Source of the DNA: Dryomyza anilis
Lineage: Eukaryota > Arthropoda > Insecta > Diptera > Dryomyzidae
Reading direction: 5' to 3'
DNA length: 64,000 nt
NCBI GenBank assembly: GCA_951804985.1
Contig: OX638131.1
Coordinates: forward strand, 90,966,349-91,030,348
The notes below the pieces were generated by a model. It worked only from the letters and a program-made list of their open reading frames with translations. It had not been told where the DNA came from and made no database searches. This document shows, piece after piece, positions 43,522-55,434 of this stretch. Both the position numbers and the translations under genes were made by a program. Position 1 is the stretch's first letter; each line of letters starts with the position of its first letter.

Positions 43522-43846
43522 TAGAGATGGGCGCGTGCCTGTTTTTGATGGCACGGGCACGCCGATAGGTGACACGCACGAGCATGAACACGACGACTAA
43601 ATTTACAGGCACGCACGAGAAGCACGATAAAGCCTGAGATTTAAAAAGACACGAAGAAACACCGAAAAACACGAAAAAACAAATCACGGAAAAAGCAACG
43701 AGAAAACTAATACCGTATCCGTTTAGATTTTTTGAACCGGACTAGTTATTAAAAATGTGTGGATATATATATATTTTTTTCTGGTTGGAATCGGAACCAA
43801 AACCGGAACAGATATTATAGTCCCTGTCAGGGAACGCAAAGAACCG
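43522..43846. mobile_element. hAT-like element, left part only
   Basis: It starts TAGAGATGGGCGCGTGCC and follows the complete copy at 25480 through 'ggcacgccgataggtg' and 'gtccctgtcagggaacgcaa', with several internal deletions. It stops at about 43846, where the 3' end of the RTE LINE begins. The right end is missing. Confidence 0.8.
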
Positions 43847-43847
43847 T

Positions 43848-46640
43848 AAACGCAGCAATTATGCTTCACCAGTCTCTTCTGCATTGCGCGCGCTGGCACC
43901 AGCGCTCCGAGTGTTCTCAGGTTGTCTCCCTCTTGGTAGCTCCACCGAAAATTCGGACGCTCTATGTTGACCACCACTGGGTGCAGAATTAAACACCTTT
44001 TTTGATTCAACTCGTCGTTCTGATTCTGTACTCGTTTTCAACGCATATCGGGCCATAGATTTTCCGAAGAATCTTTCTCTCGCTCGCTCATCGGTGTTTG
44101 CAAGCGTCCATGCCTCAACGCCATAGAAGTGGACTGGAATTAGCGTAGTTTTTGATCGTCGAGAGAGGGCTCTACTCCACAATTGCCTACTGATTCCAAA
44201 GTAACGCCTGCTGGCAAGAGTTATTCTTCGGCTAATCTCCAGGCTGAAATTGTTTTCCTTGTTGATACTGATACCTAGGTTCGAAGTTGTGGTTGTCAAT
44301 AGTCCAAGACGCCGGGACTCTTTGTTTGTTGACACTAGATACTTTGTATTGTCCGCGTGCACCGTAAGACCCATTCGATGCGATTCCCTCTATAAAGTGG
44401 AAAACGCTGCACTGACTGCTCGTACGTTCTGCCCAATGATGTCGATATCAACAGCGTACCCGAGCAGCATGGAACTCTTGATGAAGAGAGTGCCATTGTG
44501 ATGGAGTTGTGCAGCTCTTACAATCTTCTCCATTATTGGGATGAAGAAGTCACACGATAGGGTATCGCTTTGTCTGAAGCCGCGTTCGGTATTAAACGTA
44601 TCGAAGAGGTTTTTCCCAATTCTCGCTGCGCAAAGTGTGTTGCTTAGAGTCATCCTGTAATGCCTTATAAGTTTCACAGGTATACCGAACTCAGACATGG
44701 TGACGTATAGGCGACTCCTTATCGGACTGTCAAAGGCTGCTTTGCAGTCGACGAGAAGCTGGTGAGTGTCGATCTGCCTCTCTTTGGTCTTTTCCAGGAT
44801 TTGGCGCAATGTGAAAATCTGGTCTATGGTGGACTTGCCAGGTCTGAAGCCGCAATCGATCTGTTTACGATGGGCTTCAGTCTTTCACATAATACGCTCG
44901 TTAGAACTTTATACGCGATGTTGAGGAAACTTATCCCACGGTAGTTGGCGCGTATCGTGGGATCCCCCTTCTTAAGGATTGGCAGAGTATACTGAGATTC
45001 CATTCGCTAGGCATGCTTTCATCTGACCATATTCTGCAGATGAGCTGGTGCATGCTCGTTATGAGCTCATCGCCTCCGGTCTTAAACAACTCAGCAGGCA
45101 GACCATCCGATCCTGCGGCTTTGTTGTTTTTCAGCCTGTTGATGGCTGCGCAGACCTCTTCACGGTCAGGCGGCGGTATGTCAATGCCGTCGTCAGTAAC
45201 TGGGGTTGTCAAGCTGTCTTTTTTATCGGCGGAATAGTTGTCATCATCGCCTGCTAGAAGATCAGAAAAGTGCTCTCTCCATAAACTCAGTGTACCCTGG
45301 ACATCTGTTACTAGATTCCCGTCATCGTTCTGACAGGAAGAGGGTGCGATCTTTAAACCTCCGGTCAGGTGTATTATCTTCTGAAAGAATTGTCGAGCCT
45401 CGTTCCTGTCGCCATGCATCTCAATATCTTCACACTCGAGTCTTACTAATTCACTTTTCTTGCGCCTGAGAAGATGTTTCTCTTCCCTCCTCTTCTCTAT
45501 GTAACGCTCCTTCGCAGCTAGCGTAACTACCGACTGCAGGGTGGCTCTATGCAGCGTCTTTCTCTGCAGTGGCTACGCGACACTCATCGTCGTACCACTT
45601 GATCCGTAGTGGGCGTTGGAATCCAAGCACCTCTTCGGCAGCCGTACGCGTTGAACGGGAGACGTGTGTCCACTGCGCGCATATATCATCGAGAGGGGGA
45701 GTGCCTTGGGAAGCAGGTGTGAGAGTCGAGCGGCATAGGCTTGTTCATTCTGTTGTGTGTGCAGCTTACTGACGTCTAGCTTTCTTTGCGTGGGTTTCCG
45801 TGCGTTTCTCGCAGCGCATAAGCGTGTGAACCTTGGCTGCTACAAGGAAGTGATCCGATGTTGGCATTTCGGATCGAGCGTATATCCATCACACTAGAAG
45901 CGTGCCTTCCGTCAATGACAACATGATCAATTCTGATCGGGTGACCGCCACGTGGCCTTGTGAATATTGAGATGCTTGAATCTAGTACCACTAATTACTA
46001 GATTCAAGCAGTAGTAATTACTGGTACGGCGAAGTCCATCAGCCTCATTCCATTGTCGGAGTTGTTGTCATGGAGGCTGAATTATCCAACTGTTGGACCA
46101 AAGATATTCTCATGGCCAACCTTGTCATTAAAGTTGCCAATCACGATTTTGATGTCGTGTCGGGGACAGCGCTCATAGGCTTCGTCGAGGGTCTCTTTGG
46201 TTTCGTAGTCCTTCTCATTCGTCGGAGCGTGCTCACATAAAAGACTGATGTGAAGTATTTAGCCTTCATGCGGATTGTTGGCCGTCGGTCTTTCATGGGT
46301 GTGAATCTAGGACAAGGTGGCGGAGTCTCTTGCCGACTACAAATCCACAACCAAATTCATGCATCTCCCCATGGCAGCTGTAGTAAATGTCACAGGATGC
46401 CTGTTTCCTGTCCATCGCACTTCCGGGATTGCGGTGATGTTAGCCTTGTATCTCTCGAGAGCATCAACCAGCTGGATAGTGACACCTTCCCTATAAAGGG
46501 TTCCGACGTTCCAGATCATGGTCCTTTATACGTTTGCGTTGGTTGTCATCGTGTTTTCAGGTCGGTATCCGAGGCTTGTTGCCTGTTTTCGTTGATCGTC
46601 TTTTTTATATGGCGGGTCACAAGCCCAATGCACAACTCCC
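43848..46640 (-). pseudogene. RTE-clade LINE, nearly full length but decayed
   Basis: Read right to left on the - strand. The endonuclease starts at 46519 (IWNVGTLYREGV, ITAIPEVRWTGN) and ends near 45780 (IRIDHVVIDGRHAS). A linker follows. The RT lies at 45419-44390: NNKAAGSDGLPAELFK, QLLVDCKAAFD, and the catalytic box, which reads YAVD instead of YADD (44447-44458, one substitution). The C-terminal thumb region (EISRRITLASRRYFG, GVEAWTLANTDERA) runs to 43859. Frameshifts and stops separate these blocks. No RNase H or ORF1, as usual for RTE. Bases 46520-46640 are probable 5' UTR. Confidence 0.88.
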
Positions 46641-46773
46641 ATTTTTGAGGACCAATATCGTTGTCTAGTTTAAAAGCTCTCTATTATTGTGTATAATGAC
46701 CTATAGTAAAATATATAATATTAACAAAAATAAAATCATCAAATAACAGAAGCAAACACTTGGAAATTTAATT

Positions 46774-46779
46774 TTTATT
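46774..46779 (-). terminator. Poly(A) signal AATAAA for lipase gene 2
   Basis: AATAAA on the - strand about 60 bp past the stop codon at 46841, the only canonical signal close by. Confidence 0.55.
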
Positions 46780-46840
46780 TAATAGTTTTTAATGTATAAC
46801 ATTGAATTATGTATGTCAAATTTAAAATAGGTTATACATC

Positions 46841-49800
46841 TCAAATTTTCTTTTCTTCGAAACGCTTTATTTTCTCAATTATGCGATCGTTAAGCGCCTG
46901 CTTCACATCCTGTGCCCACAAAAAATCGTAGTGATTCCAATTGGGATGCTTCATGCGTTGCAGATGTGCGCACGGCAACGCCTGCGCCAGCCGCTCCACA
47001 TCGGCCGCCGCCGACAAATAATCATTGCGGCTGTAATACAGCTCAATGCAGGTGACAATTTGACTGAAATCATACGCGGGCGGTGCGTCCTGCGCATAGA
47101 GCTGCAAATTGCGCACCGCACCATAATCGTACTGCTGAAAACGATCCGATTTGTAGAGTTGCAAAAAATGCAGAATTTGTTTACTCGAAGCGCCAGCTGG
47201 ATGTGTCGCACAAATGTCACCAATCAAAGTGCCCGTCGGCTGAGCGACGCCTGGGCCACCAATCAGCTGATACAACTTCGTGCAGACGAACTGCAGCAGC
47301 GAACCATCGCCGCACAACAACTCGCAGATGCGACGAAACAATGGCTGACGCGCGTAATGCAACACTTCACGATGACCGAACGTATTGACGGCGAGAGTGG
47401 CCGCCTCAAGTAATGCGCCGTTCATTATGGCCAACGGTTGTTGGATGCGCTGCAGAAATGCAACCGGTGCAAGCAGATGCGTAGTATGTAGGCGTTCATT
47501 GTAAGACGGACGCGTTGACAACAACACCAACAGCGCTGAAGTTCCCTGCGAGTAGCCGACATAATGTAATCCTGTCTGTTGCGTCACCTCCAGCACGTAA
47601 TCCATCATGGCGGCCAGATCGTAGTAGCCAATCTCGTGCCAACTGAAATCCCAAAAATCATCGTCATCTGTGCCAAGTGTCGCGTGCGCACGCGAGTACG
47701 TGTTGCCGCGTTGATTGCCCAGCCACACATCGTAGCCGGCGTCGGCTAACAAAAAGGCCAGACTCGTAGTGGGGTCGGTCAGCACCCAGGCGTCGGAAGT
47801 GAGCACGAAGCCATGTTGCAGCAAAATGGCTGGCTTTCGTTCGGCATTCGACGTGCTGCTGTTGGCATTGTCAGTGCCGTGGCGCCTCTTGGGTGAGTCT
47901 GGAATGCGAAAGATGGTAAGAATATAATCGTCCGTCGTGCGTACGTTGTGCTCCTCCACGGGGTAGTTGTTGGTCGTAATGTAGGTGGCCTAAAATTGAA
48001 TAAAAAAAACGTGTACTGCGTATTAGTTTAATAAAAATGAATTCAAAAGTGCCCCAGCAACATATTTGGAGCGTCAATACATTCTAAACTGCTTCGACAT
48101 ATTTGTCTACATTAAGCCTATTCCCATAAGATGCCGGGAATCTGCGATTTAAATTCCAAAAATTTTCACAAACTTTTATTTATCTGATGTTTGCCTGAAA
48201 TATAGCGAAAATGTGATAATTTTTGTAATATTCCAGTAATTTTGTCTCGGGTATGGTCATAATTTAAAGAATTTAACAGTTATGAAATATATAACTTCAG
48301 AAGTTGATTGCAGTTTCTCTAAAATCTTATATAGCAGGGTGATTCCACGTCAGAAATATCAATCTTGGCACGATGTCTTCCGTTTTTGATGTAATTTTGT
48401 TGATAGATAGTGGCCAAAAAGTAAAGAATAACTGTGTACATAGTTTTTTTGATTTCTCAACTCCAACAAAGTTATTCGAATCGAAACATCAAAGTACTAT
48501 ATTAGATAAATACTTCTGTAACTAATTAACATATTTTAATGAAACGAATGGTTTATATAAGATTTATGATCACGCATTCAAATAAAAAATACAATTTAAA
48601 AAAATAAAATAGATTTAACTTATAAAAAGTTAAAAATATTTTACAAAAAATACGTATACGTCCCACCATTTTAAAATCAAAAACATTTTTTTTTTTTTGA
48701 ACCCCTGGAGTTTTCCCGTCGATTAAAATAATTTCGATGGAGTCTCCCATAGTTTCTGAACTATCAAGTTCAATTGCCGATTTTTCTCCATACATAAATA
48801 TCAAACTTTAACTTAGATTGTCAAACATTAAGTTATTTTATAGAAATTTAGTTAAATGTGCCTGTTTTAATATATAATATTATATAATATATATCATTTA
48901 TAGATAAATTTTGACATAAGGTTCCACTTTTAAAGATTTAAAATTTTGTAGTATATGTCTGAAGTAAAAATGTGGAAGTGAGCGTTTTAGCGTGATCACG
49001 CACGATTGTGATTAAATCTTAATCTGCTCACGTGATTGTAAGTGAATGTGAGTAGAGAAAAAAAGCCCGTGAGTGAATATGAGTGTAAGTGAGTGTGCGT
49101 GAGTCAAATATTTGTGATTGTAATTGAAATTTAATTTACTCACGTGATTGTGAATAAGTGTGAGTAGAACTAAAAAAAAGCCCGTGAGTGTTTAGAAAAG
49201 TTATTTCGTGAGCGTGAGTCAAAACTAATTCACATGCCCATGCTAATTTAATTTTACGTTACACTTATTTTTATAATTTTTAAAATAAAATTTGTCTTCA
49301 AGTTCCACTCTTATAAGTTTTGGCGATTTGTATAGACATCTGAAATATGTCGCTAATTTTATGTAACGTTTAACTCTTTATTGTTTTTTTTTTTAAATCA
49401 TACATCTATCATACAAAAAATATTCGTGATTCCATGATTTTATCGTATACAATCAATTCCACCGTATGTTTTAATTATTTTCAACTTAATTCACCACAAT
49501 GAAACTCACCACACTAACATTCACCACACTAAAACTTACCACACTAAAACTCACCACAATAAAATTCACCACATTGAAACTCACCACACTAACATTCACC
49601 ACACTAATACTCACCACACTAAAACTCACCACACTAAAACTTACCACACTAAAACTCACCACATCAAAAATAACCTCACCTAAACTCACCACACTGAAAC
49701 ACACCACATTAAAACTCACCACACTAAAATTCACCACACTAAAATTCACCACACTAAAACTTACCACACTATAACTCACCACAATAAAATTCACCACATT

Positions 49801-50595
49801 GAAACTCACCACAATAACATTCACCACACTAAAACTCATCACACTAAAACTCACCACACTAAAACTTACCACACTAAAACTCACCACTTCAAAAATAACC
49901 TCACCTAAACTCACCACGCTAAAACTCACCACAATAAAATTCACCACATTGAAACTCACCACAATAAAATTCACCACACTAAAACTCACCACACTAAAAC
50001 TCACCACACTAAAACTTACCACACTAAAACTCACCACATCAAAAATAACCTCACCTAAACTCACCACACTGAAACTCACCACATTAAAACTCACCACACT
50101 AAAATTTCGACTGTGAAAAACTCTACGGGGAAGAATTCTACGGGAAAGAATTCTACCGGGAACAATTCTACCGGGATTCTACGGGAAGATTTCTACCGGG
50201 AAGAATTCTACGGGAAAGCGTTCTATGGAGAAGAATTTTAAGGGGCATTCTGAGAAAAAATTGTCTTTGAGAAAAGTTGTTTTGGCGAAGAATTATTATT
50301 TTGCTACTTCATTTATAAAACCAATAAAAAAAAAACTTTCACAGCCAAGCACGGGCCCCTGATATAAATAATAAAAATCGCTCCATATCTTTTAATTCAC
50401 AAAAACTTGGCACGAGTCTTGCACGGGTCCAGCTAGTTTAAAATATATTGAATCACAAATTGTTAACAAGTTCCACAATTCAATATTAAAGTTAATATTA
50501 AAGTAACCACCTACCGTCATGCTTTGTGCCACTGTTACCGCAATTAATTCAAACAAGATCATAAAAATGATCAAAAGCACTATAAAAGTAGGCAT
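46841..50595 (-). CDS. Secreted acid lipase, Lip3-like (lipase gene 2), 2 exons
   Basis: Paralogue of the gene at 19968-22437 in the acid lipase (lysosomal/gastric) alpha/beta-hydrolase family. Exons on -: 50595-50515 (27 codons, signal peptide MPTFIVLLIIFMILFELIAV) and 47989-46841, 409 aa in total. The intron is phase 0 with donor GTAGGT (50514) and acceptor TTTTAG (47990). After splicing, YITTNNYPVEEHNVRTTDDY aligns with IITSGHPVEQHTVQTVDGY of gene 1. Then come LLQHGFVLTSDAW (oxyanion side), WLGNQRGNTYSR, the nucleophile GYSQG with Ser174, Asp350 in YSRNDYLSAAADV, and His380 in NWNHYDFLW. A short Ser/Asn insert (DNANSSTSNAE) lies before the oxyanion strand. The large exon is clearly GC-richer than all its surroundings and has no stop or frameshift. 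A fat-digesting or lysosomal role is inferred from family only. Confidence 0.92.
48338..48795 (+). repeat. ~0.46 kb dispersed repeat ('gattccacgtcagaaat' end), copy 2
   Basis: Reverse-oriented relative of 32630-33112. It begins 'gggtgattccacgtcagaaa' and ends 'aagttcaattgccgattttt'. No inverted termini or ORF were found. It lies in an intron and on the non-coding strand of the gene. Confidence 0.8.
48975..49240. repeat. GTGAGTG-rich block with two ~108-bp units and CACGTG sites
   Basis: 'ctcacgtgattgt' followed by 'gtgtgagtaga' and 'aaaaaagcccgtgagtg' occurs twice (49023-49080 and 49137-49190). Between and around them GTGAGTG words recur. Each unit has one palindromic CACGTG. It may be the remains of a transposon end or an E-box-bearing intronic element. 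Confidence 0.6.
49490..50105. repeat. 15-bp minisatellite (CTCACCACACTAAAA)n, array 2, with higher-order repeats
   Basis: About 41 units. The odd pair 'atcaaaaataacctcaccta' occurs three times (near 49660, 49890 and 50040), and the flanking unit order also recurs, showing that blocks of units were duplicated. Same unit as 28770-29062. The long open frames on both strands are by-products. Confidence 0.95.
50106..50215. repeat. Short ~15-bp array 'gggaagaattctac'
   Basis: Seven to eight imperfect units such as 'gggaaagaattctac' and 'gggaacaattctac', directly joined to the CACCACACTAAAA array. Array 1 (29045-29090) has a decayed version in the same relative place. Confidence 0.8.
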
Positions 50596-51422
50596 GTTTC
50601 ATACACTTATAAATTTAAATATATATTTTTTAATATGTATTTTATTCTACTTAAGAAGTCGTGCCTTTTAAAAGCCTGTTTAACTGGTACTAAAAATGGC
50701 AAGTGCTAAATTTTGTTCATTATTGTGCCGTTTTTTTAAATACGTACCTTTAAATAAAAATACCATTACAATTTTTTATAAATATAGCAATGAAATCAGT
50801 TATAGATTATCGATTTAGATTAGAATGTGGGTACACCAATCGAGAACAATGACATTAAGAAGTTTAGCGATGTCTACATTTAGCTACCCTGATTAGACTC
50901 TAATCGGTCAATTTGCATTTTAACCTGTTAAAGTGTTGTATTAAAAAAAACTAGGTATATTCCTCAGTATTTTCTATTATTAACTGTTTTTATAAACAGT
51001 GCATTTAAAATTTCAGGCACTTCAGTCAAACACTTAATTCAACTCCTCATCATTAAGGAAATTTTGAATATACATTTTTCCAGCAACTTTAGTTTAATTT
51101 TCTTATTTTAAGAATTATTTTGTTAATATTTGTAAAAATGTTCCACGGTTATACTTATTTACGAATTTTCTAGTAAACAACGAAAAAATGAATACATTTT
51201 GAAGTAAATTTGTATTTCAAATAAATAAAATATTGAATATTTAAATATTGAAGCAATCGAGATGTTTTTCATTTTTATTAAAAAAAATATTGATACGTCG
51301 ACTTTTAATAATATTTATATTTCAATAAAATAAAAACAATTACTTTATTTTTAGATTACCTACTAGAAGTATTTTTCTTACAACGCATGGTTAACAAAAA
51401 GGCACTTTTTAAATAAAATTAT
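50596..51422. other. Upstream flank of lipase gene 2
   Basis: AT-rich. A TTTAAAAGG word on the - strand (about 50670) is a weak TATA candidate for the gene starting at 50595. Nothing else is supported. Confidence 0.35.
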
Positions 51423-53257
51423 ATCGATGTCAATAAATCAGGAAATCATTATATGACTCGAAAAATATCGAAATGTTAAATAAAATTATGTCCTATTTTA
51501 CACCCTATTTGAGATACAGGATGTTTAGTAAATGCATATTACTGACATAACCTAGTCAAGGAAATTGGTTATAAAGTATAATATGGGTATAAATGAATAA
51601 CAATTTTTAACTCATATTTTTAAAAAGTTAAATTTCCTTTCCAATGGTATATCACATCTTCGAAACCTATGATTTCTTCCTATTTTTAAAAAGTACGTAA
51701 AGTTGAAATTTACAAAAAATAAAATTTTTATTTTGTCATTGAATTTCTCAAAATTTCGTTATCGGTCACACCTTTTTTATACCCTACACCTATGAGGTAC
51801 AGGGTATATTAACTTTGTGCATATATTGTAACGCCCCTTAGGAGGCGTGTCCGGTATGGAAAAGTATATATATTCTTGATCAGCATCACTACCCGAGTCC
51901 GTTTAGCCATGTCCGTCTGTCTGTCCGTCTTGCTGTCTTGCTGTCCGAATACAGAATAACTTGAGAAATACTGATCAGAATGCGATGAATTTTCGTCTCA
52001 ATATATTTTAGCCAAAAGTAGGAACTGAGTTTGAAAATGAGCAAAATCGGTCAACGTACACGCCCACCTCCCATACAAGTCACTTTTATATAACTCTTTC
52101 GAAACTAATATTTCGAAAAGTATTCAAGGTATAGTTATAAAATTTAAAATGTATTGTTAGAATTTACCTAAAAATATGTGGTCCAAAAATGGGCGTGATC
52201 CGCCCACTTTTTTTTTCATTATATCCCGGGTTTTCATAGTAAAAATTTGATCCGTAAATTATTAAAATCAAATCTATGAAATATTAGCCTTTCAAAATTT
52301 TAAATATAGGCGTGGTCCGCCCAATTATATTTTTTAATTTTTTTTTTTAGTTTTTTATACTTTATATAGTTTTTTTAATTTATGGGGATATAAGACGTAA
52401 ATTTTTGATATATGAATAATATTTTGAGGTTCAGCATAATTAATAATTTAAAATTAAGGTATACAATTAAATATTCCTCATTAATATCTCCACCAAAGGT
52501 GTAGGGTATTCCATAGTCGGGCCCGACCGACTATAAAAATCCACCCCATGTGACCGAACTTACCCATGTGACCTAACTTTCCCAACTCGTTCTAATTTAT
52601 AATGATAGACCTGTTCATTTCCAATACTTTTTAACCAATTTCAGTGATTTTAAACTGGTAAGTTATGCTGCAGAAATAATTATACAATGGCGGATTTTGT
52701 AATTTGGTTGTTGAAATTTAAAAATAAAATAAATTTGAGAAATAATTTAAAACATTTATTTAAATTATAATCATTATCAGATTACCTCACAGAACATATC
52801 ACAAGACCCGCCACTGTTTCATTATTTCTGCAGCATTTCTTACTAAGTTAAAATCACTGTAATTGGTAGCAAAATACTGTTAATGAACTGGTCTATCATT
52901 ATAAATTAGAAAAAAAATTGGTGATAGATAACGGAATTTGAGAAGTATAAATTTTAATTTTTAATTTTGGAAATTTCAAATTTACGTAAATGTTAGAAAA
53001 GGTAGAAATCATGGGATTCGAAGGTGTTATATATCATTGGAAAGTTAATTTAATTTTGTAAAACAAGAGTGAAAATTTGTTATTCATTTATCACCATATT
53101 ATACTTTATAACCAATTTTTTTGACTAGTTATATCAGTAATATGCATTTACTAAACACCCTGTATCCCAAACAGTTTGCAAAATAAGACATAATTTTATT
53201 TACCTCTTTTTATTTTTTTGAGTCATAGAATGATCTACTGAATTATTGACATCGATG
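51423..53257. mobile_element. Foldback element with ~460-bp arms, interrupted by a dispersed repeat
   Basis: 51423-51777 matches the reverse complement of 52915-53257, starting at 'atcgatgtcaat' and continuing through 'gtttagtaaatgcatatta', 'ggttataaagtataatatgg' and 'tttccaatg'. 52590-52700 matches the reverse complement of 52800-52914 ('tctaatttataatgatagac', 'atgctgcagaaataat'). Without the 812-bp insertion at 51778-52589 the two arm pieces are continuous. The original element was therefore about 1.0 kb with a ~100-bp loop. Confidence 0.85.
51778..52589 (+). repeat. Dispersed 'TATACCCTACAC' repeat, copy III, in the left foldback arm
   Basis: Runs TATACCCTACACC...CTTTCCCAACTCG. It is longer than copies I and II. 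It adds 'gggcgtgatccgcccactt'- and 'ggcgtggtccgcccaatt'-type blocks and has only a short GTCTGTCCGTC tract. The uninterrupted right arm of the foldback shows where it inserted. Confidence 0.85.
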
Positions 53258-54079
53258 AACCAAACACCCTGTATAATATGCAAAAACTAATTTGTCGTTC
53301 CAAATGTAATATGTATTTTGCACAGGTTAAAATAAAAAACAACCATAGTAATTGACGAAAAACTAAAAACTTTTTGGCCGACTGTTCAACTATTTCGGAA
53401 GCAGCCAAGTTTTCTTATGAGCGGTCAGTTTGTGCTTAGCTATGACTATAACATCACTTAACATAATGAACAAAATGCGAATTTTGTTCTGGGCAAAGCA
53501 ACGAGAAGGCAAGCAGCAAAAAAATGCAACAAGTTTAATTTTTGTCAATTGCTGTTGTTGTGTTGCTTACACAACAACCCTGAAAGGGGTTGTGACTCGC
53601 GAGTTCATTTTCAGGGGGTCATCAAGGAATATTCAAATTAGATTTTTAAATAATTAAATTAAAAAAATTGAATTAAATAAAATTTTAAATTTATCAATAT
53701 GAGCATTAAATTGTAAATGTAATAAAAATAGTAAGAACATTTCTAATCCGAATTTTCGGTTAAAATGTGTTCCGATTCTGTATATAAAATCAAAACCAGT
53801 TCCCATTTATGTTCCTATGTTCTTTAAATAATATTAAATTTCTTTGTTATTTCCATTTTATTTTTTACAAAATTTCATAAGAAGAATCTCAATTTCTTTT
53901 GCTTATTTATTAGTTTCAATTCAATTTGGAATTTTTTTCAATTTCAAATTTAAAAATCTTGATTCTAATTTGTCGGGTCTAAATCCATTGATTGATTAAA
54001 AAAAAATGATATAACTAATCGGTAGATTGATTGATTTTTTTTACGAAATAAGAAAATATCAAGGTACAGTTATGCATTA
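53258..54079. other. Intergenic, nothing recognised
   Basis: Begins with a second 'aaacaccctgtat' word (also at 53153). The remainder is AT-rich without a supported frame. Confidence 0.4.
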
Positions 54080-55352
54080 CAAGATGCCTTCAAATGGGAC
54101 GCTACAAAAGTAGAGATACAGGGACAGCAAACGACGCCATATTTCTTGCCGCTCTTTTGACATTTCTCTTCAGTAAGGTTTGCCATTTCATGATGGAAAG
54201 ATATTCGAGCCAACAACGAGTCGAAATTATTAAAATTTACTACCAAAATTCGGAGTCAGTGGCCTCAACGTTAAGAGCGCTACGTCCAATTTATGGTCGT
54301 CATAATCGTCCTAGCAGATCAACAATTGAGCGTCTAGTGGAAAAATTTTAATCCACAGGCACAGTACAAAATGTTCCCGTGCCAGTGAGACAAAGAAGTG
54401 TCCGTAGTGTCGAGAATATTGCTACCGCTGAGGCTTCAGTTGAAGAAATCCCAAATGTGTCTCTCACACGTCGTTCTCAAGGGTTGGGCATCTCTGTGAC
54501 GTCCTTGTGGCGAATTTTGCGAAAAGATCTTGGCCTACATCCTTACAAAATCAAATTGACGCAAGAACTGAAGCCGCTTGAACACCAGAAGCGTCAACTT
54601 GAAACTTGAAACAACAACTTGAAAATGATTCGGATTTTCATCGAAAAATCATCTTCAGCGATGAGGCTCATTTCTGGCTGAATGGCTTCGTCAATAAACA
54701 AAATATGCGTTATTGGTCAGATAGCAATCCACATGTACTCCATGAGTCATCATTGCATCCCGAAAAAATTACGGTTTGGTTCGGTTTATGGGCCGGCGGC
54801 GTCATTGGGCCGTACTTCTTCCGTGATGATCAAGGGCGGCACGTTACTATGAATGGGAATCGCTACCGTTCAATGATAACCGAATAGTTTTGGCCCCAAT
54901 TGGATGATATGGACTTGGAGGACATGTGGTTCCAACAGGACGGCGCCACAAACCCTCAGCGAATGCTACAATCAATTTATTGGAAACCAAGTTTTGAGAA
55001 CGTGTTATCTCACGAAATGGTCCAGTCGATTGGCCACCTCGGTCGTGCGATTTGACGCCGTTAGACTATTTCCTGTGGGGCTACGTCAAGTCTATGGTCT
55101 ATGCCAACAAGCCAGCGACGATTGATGAACTTCGTACGAATATCGAACGTGAAATTGCAGCAGTATCGGCCGATTTATGCTTGAAAACTGTCGAAAATTG
55201 GGTTCAGCGTCTGGACTTCTGCAAGCGTGCCCGTGGTGGCCATGCAAAAGAAATCGAGTTCCATACATCATGGCATCGAACGTACTGTTACAGGAATAAA
55301 GAATTTCATTGATATCCAAAAACTTTTGTAGCGCTCTTATTGAAAAACCCTT
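54080..55352 (+). pseudogene. rosa-type (DD41D) mariner, near full-length, dead (copy D)
   Basis: TA lies on both sides (54078-54079 and 55353-55354). The right end CTTATTGAAAAACCCTT is clean and the left end is diverged. The transposase frame starts at 54190 (MMERYSSQQRVEIIKIYY), with paired helix-turn-helix regions in the first ~110 codons. Catalytic Asp codons are at 54660 (FSDEAHF), 54939 (WFQQDGA) and 55064 (TPLDYFLWG). The last two are 122 nt apart, i.e. 41 codons minus one base, as in the rosa group. Defects are TAA at 54349, TGA at 54607, TAG at 54885, a one-base deletion near 54957 and a further TGA. The protein ends ~55310. Confidence 0.92.
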
Positions 55353-55434
55353 TACATTCAGTGCTTAATATAATAGAAACCATAACACGCATGGCTTTGA
55401 CTTCTATGACAATTTCTACTGTTTTGATGCGCTT

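Larger units (their letters stand above)
47990..50514 (-). other. Intron 1 of lipase gene 2
   Basis: 2525 bp, phase 0, at the same place as intron 1 of lipase gene 1. It contains a dispersed repeat (48338-48795), a duplicated CACGTG-containing block (48975-49240) and two minisatellites (49490-50215). Confidence 0.88.

Noticed and set aside
45013..46648. Several + strand frames over the RTE element
   Set aside because: Antisense shadows of the decayed LINE on the - strand.
46931..47413. 160-codon + strand frame in lipase gene 2
   Set aside because: Antisense shadow of a GC-rich exon with strong family motifs on the other strand.
49486..50116. Long frames on both strands, (FSVVS)n and (TLKLT)n, also at 28749-29114
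   Set aside because: Produced by the 15-bp minisatellite; open on both strands at once.
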